54,883 bases of DNA from an uncultured Eubacteriales bacterium (GTDB lineage: Bacteria > Bacillota > Clostridia > Oscillospirales > Oscillospiraceae): assembly GCA_900545805.1 (NCBI GenBank), contig URAL01000008.1:1-54883 (forward strand). Direction: 5' to 3'. Of the stretch, positions 17,621-25,449 are shown piece by piece. A model generated the notes under the pieces. The model saw nothing but the letters and a program-made list of their open reading frames with translations. It was not told the origin of the DNA and did not search any database. Both the position numbers and the translations under genes were made by a program. Position 1 is the stretch's first letter, and each line of letters begins with the position of its first letter.

Positions 17621-18037
17621 TCAAAACTCCAGTTGATCCATAACGGATGCGATATTCTCCGGCGTTATCTCGCTTTCGGAAATCCTGCTCCAGCTCTCCT
17701 CGTCCCATATCTCGGCATGGTTATTGCAGCCGATGACAGCGACGCCTTTGCCGAGATGAGCATACTCGCGCAGATGCGCCGGAATAAGCGTGCGCCCCTG
17801 ATTGTCAAGCTCGCACCTTGCCGCATACGCAAAAAGCGGGCGCATTTTGCGCTGCTTTGCATAGCTCATGGCGTTTACCTTATCGGAAAACTCCCTCCAG
17901 CTCTCGGCGCTGTACACCGAAAGACAGTCATCCATGGAAAGCGTGATATAAAACACGTCGCCAAGCTCATCGCGCAGCTTTGCCGGAATAAAAAGGCGGC
18001 CCTTGCTGTCGATACTGTGTTTATATTCGCCCGTCAA
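17621..18037 (-). CDS. mraZ: MraZ, SpoVT/AbrB-fold DNA-binding regulator of the dcw operon
   Basis: A 138-residue transcription factor with two AbrB-like repeats, each with the DxxGR motif (IDSKGRLFIPAKLRDELG at the start; LDNQGRTLIPAHLREYA in the second half). MraZ forms a ring and represses the dcw operon it heads. The true start is a TTG at 18037: the ribosome site GGAGGTGA ends five bases before it, and a GTG that lies inside that site cannot be the start. This gives TGEYKHSID, the usual MraZ N-terminus. Length matches the family (about 140). Its likely operator repeats and promoter lie just upstream. Confidence 0.93.
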   Translation of the reverse strand: MTGEYKHSIDSKGRLFIPAKLRDELGDVFYITLSMDDCLSVYSAESWREFSDKVNAMSYAKQRKMRPLFAYAARCELDNQGRTLIPAHLREYAHLGKGVAVIGCNNHAEIWDEESWSRISESEITPENIASVMDQLEF

Positions 18038-18071
18038 CGCGTTCACCTCCGGTTTTCGCGCATTTTCGATG

Positions 18072-18097
18072 CACTTTGCACCACTTTGCGCCACTTT
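18072..18097 (-). promoter_or_regulatory. MraZ operator: three direct AAAGTG repeats
   Basis: On the minus strand AAAGTGG, AAAGTGG and AAAGTGC stand exactly 10 bases apart (plus-strand CACTTT at 18072, 18082 and 18092). Known MraZ boxes are short direct repeats at about one-turn spacing: TGGGN in E. coli, AAAGTG[TG] in Mycoplasma. The repeats fall just after the predicted transcription start of mraZ, which fits autorepression by blocking initiation or promoter escape. Confidence 0.85.
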
Positions 18098-18104
18098 ACC
18101 TTTG

Positions 18105-18133
18105 ATTATAGATGCCGGCAGGCGAAAATTCAA
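18105..18133 (-). promoter_or_regulatory. sigmaA promoter of the mraZ/dcw operon
   Basis: On the minus strand TTGAAT (-35), exactly 17 bases, then a perfect TATAAT (-10). Transcription should begin near 18098, at the edge of the MraZ repeats, leaving a leader of about 60 bases before the TTG start codon. Confidence 0.88.
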
Positions 18134-18160
18134 GAACATTTTGGTAACATATAAAATTTT

Positions 18161-18190
18161 AAAGCAGCAGTTTGCATGAACTGCTGCTTT
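18161..18190. terminator. Hairpin upstream of the mraZ promoter
   Basis: Perfect 12-bp stem (AAAGCAGCAGTT with AACTGCTGCTTT) and a 6-base loop. Flanked by TTTTAAAG and CTTTTACA. It is the last of three stacked hairpins between the coiled-coil gene and mraZ and probably stops read-through from the coaD unit into the mraZ promoter. Confidence 0.6.
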
Positions 18191-18252
18191 TACATCTGTA
18201 TGCGCTTAAAGGTGGCTCTAAAATAAATGTTTGGGGAGAACCGCTTTATAGC

Positions 18253-18288
18253 AGAACCTCCGTTTTCGCAGCTGAAAACGGAGGTTCT
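18253..18288. terminator. Strong hairpin in the gap between the coiled-coil gene and mraZ
   Basis: Perfect 15-bp stem (AGAACCTCCGTTTTC with GAAAACGGAGGTTCT) and a 6-base loop. No strict U-run follows in either direction, only TTTG on the plus strand. A terminator or the core of a small RNA are both possible. Confidence 0.5.
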
Positions 18289-18299
18289 TTGACAGGCTA

Positions 18300-18327
18300 A
18301 GGAGCCCTTACGGACTCCTGATTTTTT
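18300..18327 (+). terminator. Hairpin with T6 tract on the plus strand
   Basis: AGGAG/CTCCT stem with inner CC/GG pairs, followed on the plus strand by GATTTTTT. No plus-strand gene precedes it, so either it ends an unannotated plus-strand transcript or the T-run is incidental. The sequence GGCTAAGGAGC just here is also found at the ftsZ-side hairpin (5683-5712). Confidence 0.4.
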
Positions 18328-18350
18328 ATGTTATTCGCTTATATGATTTC

Positions 18351-18869
18351 TCACTCGGTATCCTCGTCGTCCTCCTGAGTTATGGGCTGAGCGGGAGCGG
18401 CCGAGCCTGCGAGACTGCGGAAGCTCGCTCTCGACTGGTTTATGGACTTGAGCGCGGAGCCCACGGTCTCCTCCGTGCGGCGAAGTATCTCATCAACATA
18501 CTCGTTTGCAACGCGGCGCAGCTCCTTGGATTTGTACTCTGCATTGTTTACGAGCTCGGCGCTGTGCTGCTTTGCAACGCGCACTATTTCCTGCTCCTCA
18601 AGCATTGCGCGTGCCTTATCCTCGGCATTCTTGCGAATAGACTCCGCCTCGCGCTTGGCGTTGCCGATAAACTCGTCGCGTGCGGACACAAGGCGCTTTG
18701 CCTCGGCAAGCTCGACGGGAATGCGCGTTTTGATCTCGTTTAATATCTCCAAAACGTTTTCCCGCTCGACTATGCATTTGTCGTTTCCGAGAGGAACGCC
18801 CCAGGCTTCTGTCACCATGGTGTAGAGAGTTTCGATAAGCTCCATTACCTCAACATTTTTCTCGCTCAT
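18351..18869 (-). CDS. Coiled-coil protein of unknown function downstream of coaD
   Basis: A 172-residue, highly charged and almost wholly helical protein; from about residue 45 to 135 heptads with Ala, Glu, Lys and Arg dominate (SIRKNAEDKARAMLEEQE is typical). Such proteins next to coaD in Clostridia are often labelled ATPase or ATP synthase subunit B/E-like because of coiled-coil similarity, but no nucleotide site is visible. The C-terminus is acidic (QEDDEDTE). Start at 18869 follows GGAGGATCAAT. Probably a structural or septum/chromosome-associated filament protein of DivIVA-like build; this is a guess. Confidence 0.6.
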   Translation of the reverse strand: MSEKNVEVMELIETLYTMVTEAWGVPLGNDKCIVERENVLEILNEIKTRIPVELAEAKRLVSARDEFIGNAKREAESIRKNAEDKARAMLEEQEIVRVAKQHSAELVNNAEYKSKELRRVANEYVDEILRRTEETVGSALKSINQSRASFRSLAGSAAPAQPITQEDDEDTE

Positions 18870-18935
18870 ATTGATCCTCCATGCGGTTATGCCGCACACA
18901 AAGTTTTTGATTATCAGCAGCGCATATTTTCACTG

Positions 18936-19424
18936 CTATCTCCACAGCTTTGCCTTCTCAGAAATTTCGTCCATTATTTCCGGCGGAACGAATCCCGTAA
19001 GATCGGCTCCGTACGATGCCATTTCGCGAACAACAGACGAGCTAAGAAAGGTATATTTTTCGCTTGCTGCAAGAAACATTGTTTCAAGGGCGGGATTTAT
19101 TTTCTTATTTATAAGGTTCATCTGAAATTCGTATTCAAAATCAGATGTAGCTCTCATTCCCTTTACCAATACCGCACCGTCAAGCCGCTTCGCGTATTCG
19201 GCAAGCAGCCCGTCATAAGTGTCCACTTCGATATTCGGGTAGCTCCTGACAACTTTTTTGACCATCTCGACTCGCTCATCTATCTTAAACATGGGCTTAG
19301 TTTTAGTCGCATTATACATAATGCAGACTATGACCTTATCGAATATATTAGCCGCACGTCTTATTATATCAAGATGGCCGAGCGTTATCGGATCAAAGCT
19401 GCCGGGGCATATAGCAAGACTCAT
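18936..19424 (-). CDS. coaD: CoaD, phosphopantetheine adenylyltransferase
   Basis: Joins 4'-phosphopantetheine with ATP to give dephospho-CoA, the penultimate step of coenzyme A synthesis. The 162-residue protein starts ICPGSFDPITLGHLDII, with the nucleotidyltransferase TxGH motif at 14-17, and has the C-terminal FLSSSVVREMASYG that matches the ISSTxxR-type ATP-binding element. Its ATG overlaps the rsmD stop by four bases; rsmD-coaD is the common Firmicute pairing. Confidence 0.96.
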   Translation of the reverse strand: MSLAICPGSFDPITLGHLDIIRRAANIFDKVIVCIMYNATKTKPMFKIDERVEMVKKVVRSYPNIEVDTYDGLLAEYAKRLDGAVLVKGMRATSDFEYEFQMNLINKKINPALETMFLAASEKYTFLSSSVVREMASYGADLTGFVPPEIMDEISEKAKLWR

Positions 19425-19963
19425 TTATTTGTCTCCCTGCTGTAGGTTGTAAGCTTAACTTTGCCGTAATTGTACTCCTTACACTTAAAGTAAGGCATAT
19501 TCATCTCCGGCATGGGCTTTTCGCGCCCACTTTCGCACATAATTATACCACTATCCGTCAAGATGTCAACGGAATTGATGATTTGCAGCGCTTTATCTAT
19601 AAGATTTGTCGCATAAGGGGGATCTATCAATATCAGATCGAACTTTGCGCCGCGCTCGAGAAACGCTATTGAATCGCTCTGCACGACGCGTGCTTCAAAG
19701 CCGCAGCTTTTTATATTCTGCTTTACGAGGGCTATCGCTTCCCTGCTCTGGTCGACAAAGGTCACTTCTCCTGCGCCGCGGCTGAGACACTCGAGACCGA
19801 GCTGACCGGTGCCCGCAAAGAGGTCGAGCACCTTCCTGCCCTCGATATCAAACTGGATTATATTGAACATCGCCTCCTTGACCATATCGGTCGTCGGGCG
19901 AATATCATAGTTATCCGGTTCTTTGAGCTTTTTTCCGCGTTTTATACCGCTTATTATCCTCAT
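19421..19963 (-). CDS. rsmD: RsmD, 16S rRNA (guanine966-N2)-methyltransferase
   Basis: A 180-residue Rossmann-fold SAM methyltransferase of the RsmD family, which modifies G966 of 16S rRNA. Seen: MRIISGIKRGKKLKEP at the start, the DIRPTTDMVKEAMFNI block, the SAM loop VLDLFAGTGQLGLECLSRGA and the catalytic IDPPY motif for base N-methylation. It overlaps uvrC and coaD by four bases on each side, so the three genes are translationally coupled. Confidence 0.95.
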   Translation of the reverse strand: MRIISGIKRGKKLKEPDNYDIRPTTDMVKEAMFNIIQFDIEGRKVLDLFAGTGQLGLECLSRGAGEVTFVDQSREAIALVKQNIKSCGFEARVVQSDSIAFLERGAKFDLILIDPPYATNLIDKALQIINSVDILTDSGIIMCESGREKPMPEMNMPYFKCKEYNYGKVKLTTYSRETNK

Positions 19964-21774
19964 TTCTTGTCCTCATTTTTATGATAATGGTCAAAAACCG
20001 CTTTGGCCGTATTCTTCGGAACAACTACGGTGAGTTCGTCCATGCTCGCAGCTCTTATCGCCTTGAGCGTCTTGAAATGGCGCAGCAGTTCGTTTTTTCT
20101 GACGCTGCCTACTCCTGGGATAGAGTTAAGCTCCGAGCCAAAGCTTACGTTTCGCAGTGAGCGCTGATACTCGATGGCAAAGCGGTGCGTCTCCTCCTGA
20201 ATATTGCCGATAAGCGCAAATACCGCCGGGTTGCCGTTTATGCATATCTCATGTCCCGCGCTTGTGACCAGAGCTCGAGTCCTGTGTCTGTCGTCCTTTA
20301 CCATGCCGAACACGGGCACACTTATGCCAAGCTCACCAAGCGAGCGCTCGGCCGCTGCAGCGTGAGTTATTCCTCCGTCAATCAGCAGCAGTTGCGGCAT
20401 TTCCGTGAAGCCGCCGTCTCCGTTTTTTAAATGCGCGAAGCGGCGATAGACAGCCTGTGACATGCTTGCATAGTCGTCGCGTATATCAAGCTCGCGTATC
20501 TTAAACTTGCGATAGTCCTTTTTATAGGGCTTGCCGTCCTTATGCACGGTCATTGCGGCTACAATGCCGGTATCGCCGAGGTTTGAAACGTCGAAGGCCT
20601 CTATACGCTCCGGGTACTCGGGCAGCTCCAGCGATTTTTGAAGCCACAGAAGCGTATTCGTTCTGCGCTGCTGGGCGGTAGTTGCGCGCAGTATTTCCTC
20701 GGAGGCGTTCATCTCAGCGCGCTCGACAAGGCGCAGCCTGTCGCCTCGCTGAGGCGCTTCGATGCTCACCCTGCGGCCTGCCATCTGAGCAAGCATTTGG
20801 CTTAGAGCACCGGCATCCTCCGGCATTTCGCGCAGGAGAATGTTTTTCGGCATAACGCCGCGTGAAGCGTAATACTGACGCATGTACGCCGATACCGCCT
20901 CACCGTCGCTCTCAAGCGGCTCCGGCACGAGCTCAAAGTCCTTGCCTGTGAGCGAACCGTCGTTAAAATGCAAAACGACAAAGCAGCTTTTTGCTCCGCG
21001 CACAAAGCCGACGGCGTCGGTATCGGAAAATGCCGTAGCTATGACCTTCTGCTTATTTGATACGCTTTGAATGGCGCGTATCCTGTCGCGCAGCTCTGCG
21101 GCGGCCTCAAACCGAAGCTGCTCGGAGGCCTCCTGCATCTTCGCCGTCAGCTCGTCGATTAACTCCGCCGTCTTGCCGCCGAGGATAAGGCACACCTGCT
21201 CAACTGCAAGCCGGTACTCTTCAGCCGAAAGCTCTCCCCTGCACCAGCCGCGGCAATTACCCATGTGGTAATTAAGACACGGCCTGTCCCTGCCGATATC
21301 GCGCGGGAAGCGCTTTGAGCATGTCGCAAGACCTACGGCCTTGGACGCAGCGTCAATTATATTGCGCGTAACGCTTCTGCCGCCGAAGGGGCCGAAGTAT
21401 ACCGCGCCGTCCTTTTTCGCACTGCCGACGATCATAAATCGCGGATACGGCGCTTTCTTATCAAGTCTTATAAACGGATAGCCCTTATCGTCCTTTAAGA
21501 GAATATTATAGTGCGGCTGATGCTGCTTAATTAGCGAGTTTTCAAGAATGAGCGACTCAAACTCCGAATTAACGACTATAACATTGAAGTCCGCGACCTT
21601 TTGCACCATGGCCTCGACCTTAGGAAGGTGAGAGCCGCGAAAATAGCTCGTTACCCGGTTTTTGAGCTTTTTTGCCTTACCGACGTATATGACCTGTCCC
21701 GACTCGTCGAGCATGATATAAACGCCGGGCAGCATGGGCAGCTTATTTGCTTTTTCAAGAAGCTTCTCGCGCAT
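19960..21774 (-). CDS. uvrC: UvrC, excinuclease ABC subunit C
   Basis: Makes both incisions in nucleotide excision repair with UvrA and UvrB. From the ATG at 21774 the product has 604 residues: GIY-YIG nuclease domain (LPGVYIML ... VIYVGKAKKLKNRV, residues about 13-40), a cysteine-bearing middle, the UvrB-binding UVR segment (ELTAKMQEASEQLRFEAAAE), the RNase H-like second nuclease domain (IEAFDVSNLGDT, LLLIDGG), and helix-hairpin-helix repeats at the end (SIPGVGSVRKNELLRHF). An ATG ten codons upstream is possible; I prefer 21774 because AGGGAG lies just ahead of it. Either choice overlaps the EamA gene. Confidence 0.95.
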   Translation of the reverse strand: MREKLLEKANKLPMLPGVYIMLDESGQVIYVGKAKKLKNRVTSYFRGSHLPKVEAMVQKVADFNVIVVNSEFESLILENSLIKQHQPHYNILLKDDKGYPFIRLDKKAPYPRFMIVGSAKKDGAVYFGPFGGRSVTRNIIDAASKAVGLATCSKRFPRDIGRDRPCLNYHMGNCRGWCRGELSAEEYRLAVEQVCLILGGKTAELIDELTAKMQEASEQLRFEAAAELRDRIRAIQSVSNKQKVIATAFSDTDAVGFVRGAKSCFVVLHFNDGSLTGKDFELVPEPLESDGEAVSAYMRQYYASRGVMPKNILLREMPEDAGALSQMLAQMAGRRVSIEAPQRGDRLRLVERAEMNASEEILRATTAQQRRTNTLLWLQKSLELPEYPERIEAFDVSNLGDTGIVAAMTVHKDGKPYKKDYRKFKIRELDIRDDYASMSQAVYRRFAHLKNGDGGFTEMPQLLLIDGGITHAAAAERSLGELGISVPVFGMVKDDRHRTRALVTSAGHEICINGNPAVFALIGNIQEETHRFAIEYQRSLRNVSFGSELNSIPGVGSVRKNELLRHFKTLKAIRAASMDELTVVVPKNTAKAVFDHYHKNEDKK

Positions 21775-22621
21775 CTGCTCCCTCGCTGTCTTTACTTCCT
21801 GCAATGCACCAGACCGTTACGGATACAATTACTATAACTCCTCCGATGAGCGCGAACAGCCCCGGCTTTTCGCCGTCAAATATAAGCACCCACACGGGAT
21901 TTAAAAGCGGCTCCACTGCGCCGAGGAGGCTGCATGCGAGCGGCGGGCAGTGCTCTGCCGCTCTGCCGTAGAGGATATAAGGTATGCCAAGCTGCAATAC
22001 GCCGAGTATGATAATATACAGAACCGGCAGAGCCGATATCTCCGGCTTTGTCGTTATAATAAACGGCAGACCGAATATGAATGCTACAGCCTGACCGACG
22101 AGCATTGCAGAAAAGCGCTCCTGTGTTTCGGCCTTTCCCATGGCTATGAACATCCCGCCGAGGCACGCACCGGCAAAAATGGCGACGAAGTTGCCGAGAA
22201 GATAACCCTCCGACAGCTGGTCAAGGAAGAACATTCCAATGCCGGCAAATGTGCATATAACGGCAATGAAATCGCGTTTTTTAAAGCGCTGGCCGAAGAA
22301 AAGCGCCGAGAATATGACAATGAATATGGGGTCGGTAAACTGCAGAACGATCGCGTTTGCGGCGGTCGTGAGCTTGTTTGCCGCGACAAAGGCGATGTAA
22401 ACAAGTCCGAGCAGAAGTCCGGGGACTATCGTTTGGCGATTCAGGATTATTCTGTAGTCTTTTATGCGTATATATGCAAGCACCGTCAGTCCGGCAAAAA
22501 GGCTTCGCAGAGCGGATATGACGAATGAATTCCACGGTATGAGCTTTATGAATATTCCGGCAATGCTCCAAAGAGCGGCGCACATGAGCATCTCGAGCAT
22601 TGCCCTGTTTTCTTTTTTCAT
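21755..22621 (-). CDS. EamA/DMT-family transporter
   Basis: A 288-residue membrane protein with about ten hydrophobic segments in two EamA repeats, typical of drug/metabolite exporters. The sequence LWSIAGIFIKLIPWNSFVISALRS at the N-terminus is split by the usual first-helix pattern; the second repeat begins near GACLGGMFIAMGKAE. Start at 22621 follows GGAGATTTAT. The substrate cannot be read from sequence. It heads the unit EamA-uvrC-rsmD-coaD and lies just after the HPr terminator, with no clear promoter between, so read-through from HPr may feed it. Confidence 0.85.
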   Translation of the reverse strand: MKKENRAMLEMLMCAALWSIAGIFIKLIPWNSFVISALRSLFAGLTVLAYIRIKDYRIILNRQTIVPGLLLGLVYIAFVAANKLTTAANAIVLQFTDPIFIVIFSALFFGQRFKKRDFIAVICTFAGIGMFFLDQLSEGYLLGNFVAIFAGACLGGMFIAMGKAETQERFSAMLVGQAVAFIFGLPFIITTKPEISALPVLYIIILGVLQLGIPYILYGRAAEHCPPLACSLLGAVEPLLNPVWVLIFDGEKPGLFALIGGVIVIVSVTVWCIAGSKDSEGADAREAS

Positions 22622-22643
22622 ATAAATCTCCGTACACAGCGAA

Positions 22644-22670
22644 TAAGGGCGTGTTAAAAACACGCCCTTA
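22644..22670 (-). terminator. Intrinsic terminator of the HPr gene
   Basis: Stem TAAGGGCGTGT/ACACGCCCTTA (11 bp) with a short A/T loop, 15 bases after the HPr stop on the minus strand. The trailing U-run is short, so read-through into the EamA gene is possible. Confidence 0.65.
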
Positions 22671-22685
22671 GCTTCGTTTCAAATA

Positions 22686-22949
22686 TCACTCGGTAAAGTC
22701 GGATGCGATAAGCTCAGAAAGCGTATCGACAGCAGTAGCCTCGTCGGCACCGTCGGCAATGAGGTTGACAGCAGTGCCCTTTACGATGCCCAAAGAGAGA
22801 ACGCCTAGCAGGCTCTTGGCATTGACGCGTCTGTCCTCTTTTTCGATCCAAATGCTGCTCTTGAATTCATTAGCCTTCTGAATGAAGAAAGTAGCAGGTC
22901 TTGCGTGGAGCCCCACCTGATTATTAATAACTACTTCTTTGGTTACCAT
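22686..22949 (-). CDS. ptsH: HPr family phosphocarrier protein
   Basis: An 87-residue HPr. His15 (in VGLHARPA) is the residue phosphorylated by enzyme I, and Ser46 (in NAKSLLGVLSLGI) is the site used by HPr kinase in Firmicutes for catabolite repression, so both signalling positions are kept and the protein is not a Crh-type paralogue lacking His15. The ATG at 22949 has GAGGAG ahead; an ATG three codons upstream would lack proper spacing. It is alone, without ptsI, and has its own promoter and terminator. That isolation is common in Clostridia. The symbol is by homology; a dedicated regulatory HPr cannot be excluded. Confidence 0.92.
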   Translation of the reverse strand: MVTKEVVINNQVGLHARPATFFIQKANEFKSSIWIEKEDRRVNAKSLLGVLSLGIVKGTAVNLIADGADEATAVDTLSELIASDFTE

Positions 22950-22963
22950 TCTCGCCACTCCTC

Positions 22964-22981
22964 TTAATCACAAAAGATTAA
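22964..22981. promoter_or_regulatory. Palindrome in the HPr leader, possible operator
   Basis: TTAATC-ACAAAA-GATTAA, a perfect 6+6 inverted repeat. It sits at about +1 to +15 of the predicted HPr transcript, between promoter and ribosome site, where a repressor could act. No regulator is identified. Confidence 0.35.
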
Positions 22982-22985
22982 TCCT

Positions 22986-23014
22986 ACTTTAGCAAATTAT
23001 TTAAAAAAGGTCAA
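22986..23014 (-). promoter_or_regulatory. sigmaA promoter of the HPr gene
   Basis: On the minus strand TTGACC (-35), 17 bases, TAAAGT (-10). It lies between the mutS2 stop and the HPr start in an AT-rich gap of about 120 bases. Confidence 0.8.
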
Positions 23015-23070
23015 CTGCTTTTGTCTATTTCGTAGATTTACACATTATTAATAAAATTTATCGATTGCTT

Positions 23071-25449
23071 TTATTTCAATTCGACTATTGTCACGCCGCT
23101 TTCGCCCTCGCCGAAACGCCCCAGTCTGAAGCTCTTTACGGCCTTGTTGCGCTTGAGCATCTGCTGCACGGCAGCGCGCAGAGCGCCGGTGCCCTTGCCG
23201 TGGATGATGGTCACGGTTTTGAGCTTGCCCATTACGGCGCTGTCGATATACTGCTCGGCTGCATTGACAGCCTCGATGCTCTCCATTCCTCTGAGGTCTA
23301 TCTCATGGCTGACGGCCGCTCGCGGAGCTGAGCTCCCGGCAAGAGTTACGCTTTGCTTCTTCTGCTTTGCCGCGTGGCCTTCTATGAGATATACCTCGTC
23401 GGGCTTTAGCTTGACATTCATTATGCCGGCACGCAGGTTGAGCGTTCCGTCGGCGTTGATGTCAATCACCTCGGCCTTTACGCCCATTGACTTTATTTCG
23501 ACCGTATCGCCCGGTCGAACGTCGCGCGCGGACTTTTTTTCCTCCTTCGGCTTTTCCGGCTCCCTGGCCTTGAGCCTGCCCTGAGATTCGTTGAGCCTGC
23601 GCCGGAGCTCGCTTCGGGCGCTGTTTACCTCCTGCGCCTGCTCATCCTCATTTATTCTGCGGCGCATATCGTCAAGCTCGGCAAAGGTGCTCTCGGCAGT
23701 CTCGCGGGCTTCGGCTATTATGCGCTCTGCCTCACGGCGAGCCTTCTCATCGGCTTTTTCGAGCCTGACGGAGAGCTCGGCGCGCAAAAACGCCGCTTTT
23801 TTTGCATTATCCTCCGCCTCACGCAGTTTTTTTGCCGCTTCCGCTCTGTCGCGCTCGAGCAGGGCCCTCGTCTGCTCAAGCTTTTCGATAGTCGCCTCAA
23901 AGCTTTCGTTCTGAACACCGATACGCGCCTTTGCGTCGTCGATTATATCCTTACTGAGCCCAAGGCGTTCGGATATTGCAAAGGCGTTTGACTTGCCGGG
24001 GACACCGACGAGCAGCCTGTAGGTAGGGCTGAGCGTTTCAACATCAAACTCGCAGGAGGCGTTCTGGATGCCGTTTTCGTTCGTGGCATAGACCTTGAGC
24101 TCTGCGTAATGCGTTGTCGCGGCGACCATCGCGCCCATTTTGCGTGCGTGCTCGATCACGGCGATGGCAAGAGCCGCGCCCTCTGTCGGATCGGTGCCGG
24201 CTCCGAGCTCGTCAAACAGTAACAGTGAATTCGAGTCGCACTCATTTAGGATATGCACAATGTTCGTCATGTGTGCCGAGAAGGTAGACAGATTCTGCTC
24301 TATCGACTGCTCATCGCCTATATCGGCCAGTACATGGCGGTAAACCGGCACTCCGCTGCCGTCGTCGGCCGGGATATGCAGGCCGCACTGCGCCATAACG
24401 TTTAAAAGCCCTATGGTCTTGAGCGTAACTGTCTTGCCGCCGGTATTTGGGCCTGTGATAATGAGCGTATCGAAATCATCGCCGAGCTCAAGGCTTATGG
24501 GCACGGCCTTGTCCTTGGGAAGCAGCGGATGACGCGCACGGTGCAGCACGACTCCCTTTTCCCGGAGCTCCGGCTCTATGCCGTTGAGCTTATACGAAAG
24601 CTTGGCGCGGGCAAAAATACCGTCGAGCGTTATGAGATAGGAATAGTCCGACGCTATATCCTCGGCGTGAGAGGCACAGTCTGCCGAAAGCTCGGAGAGG
24701 ATGCGCTCTATCTCTGTTTTTTCCTTTGCGGTGAGCTCGCGCAGCTCGTTATTTGCCTTTACCGCAGCCATGGGCTCGATGAAAAGCGTAGCGCCTGATG
24801 CCGAAATATCGTGCACAAGCCCGGGGACGGCGCCCTTGCACTCGGCCTTTACGGGAACGACAAAGCGATCCGAGCGCATGGTTATGATGGGCTCCTGCAG
24901 GACCTTTGCATAAGACGGAGATGAAATTATTTTTTGCAGGCAGTCGCGCACTCTGGCGCTCGCCGCACGAATCTTACGGCGGATGTTTGCAAGCTCACTC
25001 GAAGCGCTGTCGGCTATCTCGTCCTCGCCTACTATTGAGCCTGTGATCTTCTCTTCAAGAAATCTGTTAGCGTGCAGCGCGGCAAAAAGATGGTCGATGC
25101 AGCTCTTGCCGAGCTTATCATCGGACGTATAGCCCTTTACAAGGCGCGCGCACTGCAAGACGCGTGCGATGCTCAAAAGCTCTATGGTATTGAGGCTTCC
25201 TCCGAGGTCGGCCCGGCTCAGCGACGGGCGTATATCCTTTATGCCCGAAAGCGACGGGCTTCCGCGCACGACCATCATGTTCTTTGCGGCGCTCGTCTCG
25301 CTGAGGCGGTTTTTGACCTCAAGCCTGTCCGCGCTCGGACGCAGCTTGAGGCAGGCCTCCTTGCCTCCCTCGGTTACGGCCTCGGCCGCAAGCATATCCA
25401 GCACGATGGGAAGCTCCAGTATGTTAAGTGATTTTTCGTAGAAATCCAT
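23071..25449 (-). CDS. mutS2: MutS2, endonuclease/ribosome-rescue MutS homologue
   Basis: A 792-residue MutS2. Order: MutS-type core and lever domains, ATPase with Walker A GPNTGGKT and Walker B LLFDELGAGTDP, a long charged coiled coil (about 510-640), a KOW-like stretch, and the C-terminal Smr domain (EIDLRGMES and the HGKGTGALR motif). MutS2 has been tied to suppression of recombination and, in Bacillus, to splitting collided ribosomes; it lacks the mismatch-binding domain of MutS. The start at 25449 overlaps the recO stop as TAATG; a longer upstream frame runs through recO and is not used. Confidence 0.95.
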   Translation of the reverse strand: MDFYEKSLNILELPIVLDMLAAEAVTEGGKEACLKLRPSADRLEVKNRLSETSAAKNMMVVRGSPSLSGIKDIRPSLSRADLGGSLNTIELLSIARVLQCARLVKGYTSDDKLGKSCIDHLFAALHANRFLEEKITGSIVGEDEIADSASSELANIRRKIRAASARVRDCLQKIISSPSYAKVLQEPIITMRSDRFVVPVKAECKGAVPGLVHDISASGATLFIEPMAAVKANNELRELTAKEKTEIERILSELSADCASHAEDIASDYSYLITLDGIFARAKLSYKLNGIEPELREKGVVLHRARHPLLPKDKAVPISLELGDDFDTLIITGPNTGGKTVTLKTIGLLNVMAQCGLHIPADDGSGVPVYRHVLADIGDEQSIEQNLSTFSAHMTNIVHILNECDSNSLLLFDELGAGTDPTEGAALAIAVIEHARKMGAMVAATTHYAELKVYATNENGIQNASCEFDVETLSPTYRLLVGVPGKSNAFAISERLGLSKDIIDDAKARIGVQNESFEATIEKLEQTRALLERDRAEAAKKLREAEDNAKKAAFLRAELSVRLEKADEKARREAERIIAEARETAESTFAELDDMRRRINEDEQAQEVNSARSELRRRLNESQGRLKAREPEKPKEEKKSARDVRPGDTVEIKSMGVKAEVIDINADGTLNLRAGIMNVKLKPDEVYLIEGHAAKQKKQSVTLAGSSAPRAAVSHEIDLRGMESIEAVNAAEQYIDSAVMGKLKTVTIIHGKGTGALRAAVQQMLKRNKAVKSFRLGRFGEGESGVTIVELK

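Noticed and set aside
18037..18139. Longer MraZ starting at an ATG at 18139
   Set aside because: It would translate the promoter and operator repeats; the TTG after GGAGGTGA gives the family N-terminus.
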